A stretch of DNA of 57,333 nucleotides, taken from positions 235,564 through 292,896 of the forward strand of contig NZ_MKGR01000002.1 of the NCBI RefSeq assembly GCF_001908095.1, given 5' to 3'. Of this stretch, positions 50,811-57,333 are shown one piece after another (position 1 is the stretch's first letter; every line of letters begins with the position of its first letter). A program made the position numbers and the translations under genes. The notes under the pieces are model-generated. The model ran no database searches, had not been told where the DNA came from, and saw only the letters and a list, made by a program, of their open reading frames with translations. The DNA is from Xenorhabdus thuongxuanensis (lineage in GTDB: Bacteria; Pseudomonadota; Gammaproteobacteria; Enterobacterales; Enterobacteriaceae).

Positions 50811-52064
50811 ATGGAAAGCAAAGTAGTTGTTCCGGCGGAAGGTAAAAAAATTACTATTGATGCCAAAGGTAAATTAAGTGTTCCGAATAACCCTATTATC
50901 CCTTATATCGAAGGGGATGGCATTGGTGTTGATGTTACGCCGGTCATGCTAAAAGTTGTTGATGCTGCGGTTCAGAAAGCGTATAGCGGTGAGCGCAAAA
51001 TTTCCTGGATGGAAATCTACACAGGTGAGAAATCCACGCATGTTTATGGTAAAGATGTTTGGTTGCCAGATGAAACGTTAGATTTGATCCGTGAATACCG
51101 TGTTGCTATCAAAGGCCCCCTGACAACACCAGTAGGTGGTGGTATCCGTTCGCTGAACGTCGCACTGCGTCAGCAATTGGATCTGTATGTCTGCCTGCGT
51201 CCGGTTCGTTACTATCAAGGCACGCCAAGTCCTGTTAAGCAGCCTGAACTGACCGATATGGTGATTTTCCGCGAAAACGCTGAAGACATTTATGCGGGTA
51301 TTGAGTGGAAAGCGGGTTCAGCGGAAGCGGACAAAGTAATTAAATTCCTGCAAGATGAGATGGGTGTTAATAAGATCCGTTTCCCTCAACAGTGTGGTAT
51401 TGGTGTAAAACCTTGTTCAGAAGAAGGTACTAAACGTTTAGTACGTGCCGCGATTGAATATGCCATTGATAATGACCGTGAATCAGTCACTCTGGTTCAT
51501 AAAGGCAATATCATGAAATTTACCGAAGGTGCTTTCAAAGATTGGGGTTATGAACTGGCTCGCACTGAGTTCGGCGGAGAATTGTTGGATGGTGGCCCGT
51601 GGGTTAAGATCAAGAATCCTAAAAATGGCAAAGATATTATCATTAAGGATGTCATTGCAGATGCTTTCTTGCAACAGATCCTGCTGCGTCCGGCTGAGTA
51701 TGATGTTATCGCTTGTATGAACCTGAATGGTGACTACATTTCTGATGCCCTGGCTGCACAGGTAGGTGGCATCGGTATTGCTCCAGGCGCAAACATTGGC
51801 GACGAATGCGCGCTGTTCGAAGCAACACACGGTACTGCACCTAAATATGCGGGTCAGGATAAAGTCAACCCTGGTTCTGTGATCCTTTCCGCTGAAATGA
51901 TGTTACGCCACATGGGATGGTTCGAAGCCGCAGACTTTATCGTTAAGGGGATGGAAGGTTCAATTGCTGCTAAGACTGTCACATACGATTTTGAGCGCCT
52001 GATGGAAGGTGCTAAACTACTGAAATGTAGCGAATTCGGTGATGCTATTATTTCTCACATGTAA
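50811..52064 (+). CDS. icd: Isocitrate dehydrogenase (NADP+)
   Basis: TCA-cycle enzyme converting isocitrate to 2-oxoglutarate. The 417 residues closely follow E. coli Icd: [20 protein letters not shown], the regulatory/phosphorylatable Ser in [13 protein letters not shown] (substrate of AceK), and [17 protein letters not shown] near the C-terminus. AAAGGAGAGG precedes the ATG. In E. coli its 3' end is the e14 prophage attachment site, and here too prophage genes begin directly downstream. Confidence 0.98.
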   Translation: MESKVVVPAEGKKITIDAKGKLSVPNNPIIPYIEGDGIGVDVTPVMLKVVDAAVQKAYSGERKISWMEIYTGEKSTHVYGKDVWLPDETLDLIREYRVAIKGPLTTPVGGGIRSLNVALRQQLDLYVCLRPVRYYQGTPSPVKQPELTDMVIFRENAEDIYAGIEWKAGSAEADKVIKFLQDEMGVNKIRFPQQCGIGVKPCSEEGTKRLVRAAIEYAIDNDRESVTLVHKGNIMKFTEGAFKDWGYELARTEFGGELLDGGPWVKIKNPKNGKDIIIKDVIADAFLQQILLRPAEYDVIACMNLNGDYISDALAAQVGGIGIAPGANIGDECALFEATHGTAPKYAGQDKVNPGSVILSAEMMLRHMGWFEAADFIVKGMEGSIAAKTVTYDFERLMEGAKLLKCSEFGDAIISHM

Positions 52065-52085
52065 TAGTCACTGATTAAAATAGAT

Positions 52086-52115
52086 AACGGGGGCTTAATG
52101 GTTCCCGTTGTTTTT
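52086..52115 (+). terminator. Probable terminator of icd
   Basis: AACGGG (52086-52091) pairs with CCCGTT (52104-52109) and is followed by G and five T residues, 21 bp after the icd stop. Confidence 0.7.
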
Positions 52116-52159
52116 AACGATATGAAAATTCTTCTGCAAAACCGGTTATAATTTGACCG

Positions 52160-52324
52160 TTATTTCACCGCCAAAATAATCCAATCTTTACCTCTATCAT
52201 CATGGTATTTATCTGTCATTGACTGGCTCTTATGACCGAGTAATGTTTTTGTATCGACGCCCTGTTCGCGGTACAAACGTTCCGATAAACCCATTTCATT
52301 CTGTGCGTTATCGATGCTGATCAT
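52160..52324 (-). pseudogene. C-terminal stump of a phage tyrosine integrase
   Basis: 54 codons whose residues 12-50 match the end of lambdoid phage integrases: LSERLYREQGVDTKTLLGHK followed by SQSMTDKYHDDRGKDW, including the LLGHK motif and the nucleophile Tyr before HDDRG. Integrases are usually 330-400 residues, so the catalytic Arg-His part and N-terminal domains are lost. The first 11 residues (MISIDNAQNEM) look unrelated and begin in an ATGA overlap with the upstream ORF, suggesting a deletion fused another phage gene to the integrase tail. It lies next to icd, as expected for an integrase at its attachment site. Confidence 0.8.
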
Positions 52325-52425
52325 TGTTCTTCTCCGCTATTAAGGTCGATAGCCATCTGGCCTGCTTCTTCCAGTGCGCTAATCATTTTCTGGCGCTTCC
52401 CTTTGGTCTTTTTTCGTGCGTTCAT
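52321..52425 (-). CDS. Small phage ORF between the KilA-N gene and integrase stump (34 aa)
   Basis: Starts MNARKKTKGKRQKMISALEE and ends DLNSGEEQ. Its start overlaps the KilA-N stop, and its stop overlaps the start of the integrase fusion, both as ATGA. This packing supports real translation in a phage operon. No family recognised. Confidence 0.45.
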   Translation of the reverse strand: MNARKKTKGKRQKMISALEEAGQMAIDLNSGEEQ

Positions 52426-52895
52426 ACAGAAAGTAACTCAGCTTCGTTTTTTTCATCCCGTGCGAGCTGGTGGCGTAACTCATCAAATCTTCCAACCATG
52501 TGATCGAGAGAAGGAAGAGCGTTAATCCCGATACCTGAATTTCCCGATTTGAAATCGATAAATGCCTGGTTCACGTCAAGTTGAAAGTCAGGTCGAATCC
52601 ATCCCGCATAAGAAACGGCTATCAGCTCATGTGCGTAAGTGCCCGGTGAAGAACCACCATTATTTATATCGACTGCTTTTTGACCAGACTGCAAATATGC
52701 CGTCTGATTGTTTTTCAATAACTTAGCTTCCAGTTCTGCGATAAGCTCTTTTGCGTACTTGGTTCTCAACCATTGGTTAGGTGCTTTATTTTCGTTCTCT
52801 CCACTGGCTTTATGCAGTGTGTTCAGGTTGTAACGCCCGAATTCATCAAGAGGAATCTCAACACCGACAACCACAGGTAGTAATTTACCTTTCAT
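52422..52895 (-). CDS. KilA-N domain phage protein
   Basis: 157-residue DNA-binding-type protein with a KilA-N domain, found in phage antirepressor/Kil-like proteins. Recognisable parts are FGRYNLNTLHKASG, NQWLRTKYAKELIAEL and the diagnostic GTYAHELIAVSYAGWIRPDF with LDVNQAFIDF. The C-terminal part is a short helix rather than the longer antirepressor domains, so it may be truncated or a short family member. Same strand as, and overlapping, the two downstream small ORFs. Confidence 0.8.
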   Translation of the reverse strand: MKGKLLPVVVGVEIPLDEFGRYNLNTLHKASGENENKAPNQWLRTKYAKELIAELEAKLLKNNQTAYLQSGQKAVDINNGGSSPGTYAHELIAVSYAGWIRPDFQLDVNQAFIDFKSGNSGIGINALPSLDHMVGRFDELRHQLARDEKNEAELLSV

Positions 52896-52943
52896 ATTTT
52901 TTACCCCGTCTTACGCTGTTACCTTTCTTTATTGGTGTTATCT

Positions 52944-53033
52944 TTATTTCTGCCACTTTGGGTGCGGGTGGCAGAGGAGGGCATGAGATATATTCAGCTC
53001 ATTTAATTCATTCGCTGCGTCGATAATATCCAT
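52944..53033 (-). pseudogene. Short fragment, possibly N-terminus of a TraR/DksA-type phage protein
   Basis: 29-codon frame MDIIDAANELNELNISHALL and a few more residues. The start resembles phage TraR/DksA-like zinc-finger proteins (Met-Ala-Asp-x-Ile-Asp...), but the cysteine region is missing. Weak assignment. Confidence 0.25.
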
Positions 53034-53090
53034 GTTATTTCTCGCTATTTGTTGGGGTGGCGGTAGAGAGGGAATACATCATCATTTTTA

Positions 53091-53219
53091 TTACTCACCT
53101 AAACCTCCTGCATATGCCCTTATAAATTCTTCCGCGACCGGCGCGACGATGGCATTTCCATAGGCGCGCAATCGTCCCACTCTGTTGGCAGTCCCATTAG
53201 CCAACGGGAATACGAATGA
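53091..53219 (-). pseudogene. C-terminal fragment of a phage cytosine-C5 DNA methyltransferase
   Basis: 42 codons ending at TAA 53091-53093 read [20 protein letters not shown] then [15 protein letters not shown], the conserved C-terminal end of Dcm-type methyltransferases (motifs IX-X region, RVGRLRxYGNAI). The catalytic Pro-Cys part is absent. It directly abuts the pyrophosphohydrolase fragment upstream, without start codon. Confidence 0.7.
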
Positions 53220-53394
53220 CAGCATCAGCCAGTTCCACCTCAGCCATAGGGCGATGAGGCAAATGATCATCCATCAGATTTTTACGTTCCCCCTCCATTG
53301 CCTCACTGATTTCGGAGTGAATTAAACAGAGCAATGTTCCGCGTTCACGGGGATTAGAGGTGAGGGATTCGCGGAGATACCCCTGACTACGGAC
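53197..53394 (-). pseudogene. Internal fragment of a MazG-like nucleotide pyrophosphohydrolase
   Basis: 65 codons contain LLCLIHSEISEAMEGERKNL followed by [20 protein letters not shown], the Glu-x-x-Glu...Glu-x-x-Asp metal-binding core of phage MazG-type proteins. No start codon follows the upstream stop, and the frame runs into unrelated sequence (PVG, then stop) at the point where the methyltransferase fragment begins in another frame. Both ends are therefore lost. The junction near 53210 looks like a deletion. Confidence 0.65.
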
Positions 53395-53490
53395 TCAAGG
53401 GCATGAGCGCGACCACTGCGAGAGTGTGGTTGATTGACTGTAGGTCATTCAATGAGTGGCCTATGGTGAGTTAATTAACGGAGAAATTTC

Positions 53491-53742
53491 ATGAACGATA
53501 AAGATTACTGGCTGGAAAATACTCTCGACAATTTCTTTTTTCAGTCTCGGCAGAAACAATGCGAGAATTTTAGAAATAACCGCCAACCCAAACAACGCAT
53601 GACCGCGCAGGAGCGCGACACTGTTAACGCATTAACCAAATTCATTACGACAGTAAATAGCGCCCCATCGAAAAAACCAATTTCAACCAAAACCAAATCC
53701 CGCCGTAGACTGGAATCGGGCGGGGTTAGTGCGAGGGGTTAG
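53491..53742 (+). CDS. Hypothetical basic phage-region protein (83 aa)
   Basis: Starts MNDKDYWLENTLDNFFFQSR with AACGGAGAA upstream, a good ribosome-binding site. The C-terminal half is rich in Lys, Arg and Thr (KPISTKTKSRRRLE). Contains TAQERDTVNALTKFI, probably helical. No family recognised. It overlaps the convergent membrane-protein gene by 17 bases. Confidence 0.5.
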   Translation: MNDKDYWLENTLDNFFFQSRQKQCENFRNNRQPKQRMTAQERDTVNALTKFITTVNSAPSKKPISTKTKSRRRLESGGVSARG

Positions 53743-53980
53743 TATTTTTCTTTTTCAGATGATTGATCAGTTTTAATGGCATAACAATCACTATCATGTG
53801 AATCAGGATAAATGCAGCACATTGAATTACAAATACAGGTAAAAAATCGGGAGTATGCTGGCTAAGCCATAATTTGAGTGACTCAGGAAAAAATAGAATC
53901 ACCAGAACGATTCCCCATGACTGAGCAAATTTATTAATTTTCTCATCAAAATTCATTCTTTTCTGACGTTTCTTACTCAT
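53726..53980 (-). CDS. Hypothetical small membrane protein (84 aa)
   Basis: A basic N-terminus (MSKKRQKRMNFDEKINKFAQ) is followed by two likely transmembrane helices (SWGIVLVILFFPESLKLWL and VFVIQCAAFILIHMIVIV) and a basic tail. No family recognised; it lies within the prophage remnant just before the truncated tail gene. Confidence 0.5.
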   Translation of the reverse strand: MSKKRQKRMNFDEKINKFAQSWGIVLVILFFPESLKLWLSQHTPDFLPVFVIQCAAFILIHMIVIVMPLKLINHLKKKNTNPSH

Positions 53981-54042
53981 TGATTAAATTTCATTCTCAT
54001 TGAGGTGGGGAATTTATTCTAACCGATTTCTCACTGTAGGGG

Positions 54043-54270
54043 TACATGAGAAACCACTGCCGCCTGAGGTGGTTAAATACCGGCATAAAAGAAGAGGTAA
54101 AGCCCATCTTTCAGTTTATTCGCAATCACACGTTGAAATCATTTATCTGGACAACTCCATATGGAGAGAAAGGCTTATATCGAGTCAAGGCGGACTCAAT
54201 AACCATGATCCCGATGTCTGGTGGAGTCATGAGAATATCAGCCGTATTTGAACAGGCACATAGCGCATGA
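54043..54270 (+). pseudogene. Truncated phage minor tail protein M
   Basis: The frame is open from 54043 (stop at 54037-54039). Its latter part, FIRNHTLKSFIWTTPYGEKG then LYRVKADS, ending ISAVFEQA, matches the C-terminal two-thirds of lambda gpM-type minor tail proteins (Phe-x-Trp-x-x-Pro...Gly...Phe-Glu). The usual N-terminal FGDGYEQR part is missing, so the 5' end was lost, probably by the same deletion that removed upstream tail genes. It overlaps L by four bases (ATGA). Confidence 0.65.
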
Positions 54271-55007
54271 AAATTAATGCAGACCTCCAAGCGTTGGAGG
54301 CAGGAAATAAAATTTTGTTGTTTACTGTTGATGGTTCAGTATTTGGTGGGCCAGAGCTGTATTTTCATAACCACCCGATTCCTTATACAGAAAAGGAACT
54401 GGAAGATGATATAGGTAATTTACCGATTAAATCTATCTGGTGGCAGGGCGTAGAGTATAAGCCGTGGCCTGTCAGAATTGAAGGACTGGAAGTTAACAGT
54501 GACGGCAGAACGGTATCACCCGAACTCCGGGTTGCTAATCTGGACGGAACTATCAGTGCATTGTGTCTGGCTTACCAAAATATGGTGCAGGCACGTGTCA
54601 CTATCCATATGACATTTGCGCATTATCTGGATGCGCGTAACTTCCCGGAAGGAAATCCAGAGGCTGACCCGACACAGGAAAAAATAGACGTTTTCTACAT
54701 CGACAGCAAAACACATGAAGACAATGAAAGCGTCCAGTTTGCTTTATCTTCCCCGGCTGATTTGCAGGGTATTCAGATCCCGACTCGTCAAATTCACAGC
54801 CTGTGTACATGGTGTATGCGGGGGTTGTATCGCAAATCCCCCTGCAACTACACAGGAACGAAGTATTTTGATGAAGAGGGCAACCCAACCGATGATCCAT
54901 CTAAAGATGCATGTGGTGGATTAATGAGCGACTGCAAGGCTCGACATGGAGAGGACGCTCAATTACCGTTCGGGGGTTTTCCGGGGTCGGCGTTGCTGAG
55001 ACGGTGA
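54267..55007 (+). CDS. Phage minor tail protein L
   Basis: 246-residue lambda gpL-type tail-tip protein, apparently complete. The N-terminal beta-rich part (GPELYFHNHPIPYT; IWWQGVEYKPWPVRIEGLEV) is followed by a C-terminal cysteine domain with CTWCMRGLYRKSPCNYTG and DACGGLMSDCKARHG, whose cysteines hold an iron-sulfur cluster in the family. It ends LPFGGFPGSALLRR. In intact phages K and I follow; here an outer membrane protein gene intervenes. Confidence 0.92.
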   Translation: MKINADLQALEAGNKILLFTVDGSVFGGPELYFHNHPIPYTEKELEDDIGNLPIKSIWWQGVEYKPWPVRIEGLEVNSDGRTVSPELRVANLDGTISALCLAYQNMVQARVTIHMTFAHYLDARNFPEGNPEADPTQEKIDVFYIDSKTHEDNESVQFALSSPADLQGIQIPTRQIHSLCTWCMRGLYRKSPCNYTGTKYFDEEGNPTDDPSKDACGGLMSDCKARHGEDAQLPFGGFPGSALLRR

Positions 55008-55108
55008 AAAATCCATAGTGACTCAGATCAAGCTTTAGGAAACACAAAAGGATAAAAAAAATAATTTTCCTATACTTTTTATGCTTTTTTAATTACTAAA
55101 GGTTTTTT

Positions 55109-55645
55109 ATGAAAAAATTAGTTTTAGCAACATTGATTACAGTAGGAATATCAGCCTTATCTATGAACGTGTATGCCACTGGCGAAAGTACTATTTCAGT
55201 AGGCTATGCGCAGAGTCATGTCAAGATTACGGGCGATAAGCTAGACGAAAATCCAAAAGGTTTCAACGTCAAATATCGTTATGAATTCGATAATGATTGG
55301 AGTGTGATTGGTTCGTTCGTATACACTCACCAAGGGTATGAATATTATTATGATGGATACAAAACGGCTACTATTGATTTAGATTATTACTCTTTGACTG
55401 CCGGTCCTGCATACCGTATTAATGAATATGTGAGCGCCTACGGCTTAATTGGCTCGGCTCATGGTAAAGCAGAAGCTAAATCAGGTGGATATTCACATAG
55501 TGAAAGCAAAACTGAACTTGCTTATGCCGCAGGCTTACAGATTAACCCAATTCCTAATATGGCCATTGATGCATCATATGAATATTCAAAAATCGGTGAG
55601 GTCAAGGTTGGCACATGGGTGATCGGTGTTGGTTATCGATTCTAA
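55109..55645 (+). CDS. Ail/Lom-family outer membrane protein (prophage moron)
   Basis: 178-residue eight-stranded barrel of the OmpX/Ail/Lom group, which promotes adhesion and serum or antimicrobial resistance in relatives. A signal peptide (1-23, ending NVYA) is followed by STISVGYAQSHVKITG, YRYEFDNDWSVIGSFVYTHQ, YYSLTAGPAYRINEYVSAYG and the final GTWVIGVGYRF with terminal Phe. Surface loops contain Tyr/Lys/Ser-rich segments. It has an AT-rich promoter region upstream and its own terminator (55674-55696), the layout of a lysogenic-conversion (moron) gene. Confidence 0.92.
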   Translation: MKKLVLATLITVGISALSMNVYATGESTISVGYAQSHVKITGDKLDENPKGFNVKYRYEFDNDWSVIGSFVYTHQGYEYYYDGYKTATIDLDYYSLTAGPAYRINEYVSAYGLIGSAHGKAEAKSGGYSHSESKTELAYAAGLQINPIPNMAIDASYEYSKIGEVKVGTWVIGVGYRF

Positions 55646-55673
55646 GAAATTAATTAAAATTTAAATATAACCT

Positions 55674-55696
55674 AACCTGCTTCGGCAGGTTTTTTG
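55674..55696 (+). terminator. Intrinsic terminator of the Ail/Lom-like gene
   Basis: AACCTGC-TTCG-GCAGGTT tetraloop hairpin followed by a T run, 28 bp after the stop codon. Confidence 0.95.
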
Positions 55697-55714
55697 TTAT
55701 ATGAAGGAGCCTAT

Positions 55715-56317
55715 ATGCGCCCCCGTATTACCCAATCCATCATGGAACACGCCAAATCAGAATACCCCAATGAATGTTGCGGTTTGGTGATTCAAAATAG
55801 CCACAAGCAACAATATATCCCCTGTCGTAATACCGCGCCTTCACCCACAGAGCAATTCAGCATTCACCCCGAAGATTATGCCAATGCTGAGGATGTGGGC
55901 ACTATTGTTGCTATTGTCCACAGTCATCCCGATGCAACAACGCAACCCAGCCAATTAGATATTGCGCAGTGTGACCTATCACAAATTCCGTGGGTTATCG
56001 TGTCGTGGCCGGAGGGGGATATTCGTACCATCATGCCAACGGAGGGTATCAAGCCTTTGCTGGGCCGCCCGTTTGTACATGGTATTTGGGACTGCTATTC
56101 CATCGTGCGCGATTGGTATCGACTGGAACGTAACATAGATATTCCTAATTTTGAGCGCTCAGATGGCTGGTGGGAACGTGGCGAAAACCTGTATATGACG
56201 AACTATGCGGCGGCTGGCTTTGTGGAGTGCAGGGGTGAATTGCAGGTGGGTGACGTGATCATTATGCAGGTACAGGCCAAAGAGCCTAACCATGCTGTCA
56301 CAGAATGGTGTAGTTGA
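55715..56317 (+). pseudogene. Phage tail assembly protein K, 3'-truncated
   Basis: Start ATG 55715 has AAGGAG upstream. The N-terminal JAMM/Mov34 domain shows the metal motif HSHPDATTQPSQLD, and the NlpC/P60 domain begins with the catalytic Cys in GIWDCYSIVRDWY. The reading frame continues to GDVIIMQVQAKEPNHA with the catalytic His, then ends abruptly (VTEWCS) where an unrelated fibre frame begins. Normal K proteins have about 40 further residues. Genes I and J, which should follow, are deleted. Confidence 0.8.
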
Positions 56318-57230
56318 TGTGACATTGCCGAATGGTCAGACGGTATCGTTGCAGTCGATTAAGGCGCTGTATGACGGCATTACCCATATCAGGAAAGAAT
56401 TAGGAACAAAGGCCGAACAGACGGATGTCAATAACCGCCTCGAAAAATCCAAGAACGGGGCGGATATTCTGGATAAATTGGCATTTGCACAGAATATTGG
56501 TGCGTTAATAGACAATAACGCCATTGTTAATGCGCCAGAAAAAGGGCGGAATAATGTACTAAACTCTGATTATGATAATTTGCCAATTAACCAGACATTT
56601 TTTGGCTATATCCATGGAAAAAACGCAGGCGGCGTTACTGGACCAGGGATACATTTTGCTAGTCTAAACAATAGTTATAACCTCATGATGCAAGCCGAGT
56701 ATTATAATGGGGGGCGTCAATTGATATTTAGGACGCATAATGGTGATAATCAGTCATGGAATCCATGGTGGAGGATTTGGCATACCGGTAACACCACCGT
56801 CGTCGACGGTTTTCTAAAAAAAGCGTCCCCCATTATTCAGATCTACGCCGATGGTAAATTTACCACCAACGACGAATCCGAGGGCGCTACCGTTGAACGT
56901 TTATCAGAGGGGGTTTACCTCATCAAAAACGTGCTGGGATTTAATGCCGACGCCGCATGGGGCGGGGTCGATGGCGGGGTTGAGATACCCCTGTGCAAAA
57001 ATAAATTACCGTTGATTTGGGTGGATTACAAAGTGCTACCCGATGGTGCCATCAAAATCATGACGTATCATCGAGAGCACGCAGACGCACCGGTATTCGC
57101 CAGAAATGTACGGGATGGCTACGCTGACGGTGACCCGATTGATGTCCCTGTTGGTCGGTCTATATCTGTCCGTGTCCAGATGCCGGCAGATTCGGTGTGG
57201 AATGTGAGGCAGGGGGAGGTGGGGACGTGA
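56292..57230 (+). CDS. C-terminal part of a phage tail fibre protein
   Basis: 312 codons from an ATG that lies in the K overlap. The protein begins in what looks like a mid-fibre segment (VTLPNGQTVSLQSIKALYDG, then a helical linker ending KSNGADI-like LEKSKNGADILDKLAFAQNI). It continues with a pyocin-knob-like domain (LIFRTHNGDNQSWNPWWRIW) and a distinct C-terminal domain with ISVRVQMPADSVWNV. Fibre proteins are normally longer, so the N-terminal attachment part has probably been lost by the K-fibre deletion. Confidence 0.75.
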   Translation: MLSQNGVVDVTLPNGQTVSLQSIKALYDGITHIRKELGTKAEQTDVNNRLEKSKNGADILDKLAFAQNIGALIDNNAIVNAPEKGRNNVLNSDYDNLPINQTFFGYIHGKNAGGVTGPGIHFASLNNSYNLMMQAEYYNGGRQLIFRTHNGDNQSWNPWWRIWHTGNTTVVDGFLKKASPIIQIYADGKFTTNDESEGATVERLSEGVYLIKNVLGFNADAAWGGVDGGVEIPLCKNKLPLIWVDYKVLPDGAIKIMTYHREHADAPVFARNVRDGYADGDPIDVPVGRSISVRVQMPADSVWNVRQGEVGT

Positions 57231-57235
57231 TGGGA

Positions 57236-57263
57236 AAAGCCCTCGAGGGGGAGGGCTTTATTA
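57236..57263. terminator. Terminator between the fibre gene and a convergent gene
   Basis: AAAGCCCTC (57236-57244) pairs with GAGGGCTTT (57251-57259); T-rich sequence follows on the plus strand and TTTT on the minus. It can serve both convergent genes. Confidence 0.8.
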
Positions 57264-57271
57264 TATTTAAA

Positions 57272-57333
57272 TCAAGCTGCTTTTAGAGTGGTATCAAGAT
57301 CCTTATCCAACTGACGGTTTAGATACTTAACTT
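57272..57333 (-). CDS. Partial CDS running off the right edge (C-terminal 19 codons)
   Basis: A minus-strand frame open to the window end reads VKYLNRQLDKDLDTTLKAA then stop. It starts beyond the window. Convergence with the fibre gene and a shared terminator support a real gene; identity unknown. Confidence 0.45.
   Translation of the reverse strand, partial: VKYLNRQLDKDLDTTLKAA

Noticed and set aside
54000-54251. 83-residue plus-strand frame overlapping tail gene M
   Set aside because: The alternative frame at 54043-54270 contains the recognisable gpM C-terminus and is coupled to L.

Overview
The window looks like chromosome of a Xenorhabdus/Photorhabdus-type enterobacterium (Morganellaceae), with Xenorhabdus the better guess. 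The housekeeping proteins are clearly enterobacterial, base composition is moderately AT-rich, and gene order follows the Escherichia coli 24-26 min region with many small losses. I found no tRNA, rRNA or CRISPR array.

Backbone, left part (125-32048). sbcB (-) and tmaR (+) lie next to rne (-), a junction not found in E. coli. Then come rluC and the convergent maf gene yceF. After these is the classic fatty-acid cluster yceD-rpmF-plsX-fabH-fabD-fabG-acpP-fabF. It continues as pabC-mltG-tmk-holB-ycfH(tatD-like), then hinT-lpoB-thiK-nagZ and ndh. A divergent ycfJ-like gene that has lost its glycine-zipper core follows, then mfd (-), the lipoprotein-sorting operon lolCDE and cobB. Compared with E. 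coli, ptsG-fhuE, ycfL, ycfP, bhsA-ldtC, nagK and the pot operon are absent from their usual slots.

Accessory island 1 (about 33350-42620) sits between pepT and roxA, neighbours in E. coli. It is strikingly AT-rich. It encodes two Ig-like repeat proteins without signal peptides (34170-35738 and 35874-36905), a secreted Cys-containing protein resembling halovibrin-type (HvnA) proteins (37080-37943), and a large invasin/intimin-type inverse autotransporter on the other strand (38030-41716). The autotransporter contains a recently duplicated, GC-richer 113-residue Ig module. A Tn3-type transposase stump and two tiny ORFs mark the right edge. I read this as an acquired surface/secreted-factor locus and the best candidate for an undescribed system.

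Backbone, right part (42623-52064): roxA, phoQ-phoP, purB, hflD, mnmA, nudJ, rluE (all -) and icd (+), in E. coli order.

Accessory island 2 (52065 to the window end) is a decayed lambdoid prophage abutting the 3' end of icd, the same place used by prophage e14 in E. coli. An integrase stump, a KilA-N gene, fragments of a MazG-like pyrophosphohydrolase and a cytosine methyltransferase, and tail genes M (truncated), L, K (truncated) and a tail fibre remain. An Ail/Lom-type outer membrane protein gene with its own terminator lies between L and K. At least three deletion junctions have fused unrelated phage genes, so this is a remnant rather than a functional phage.
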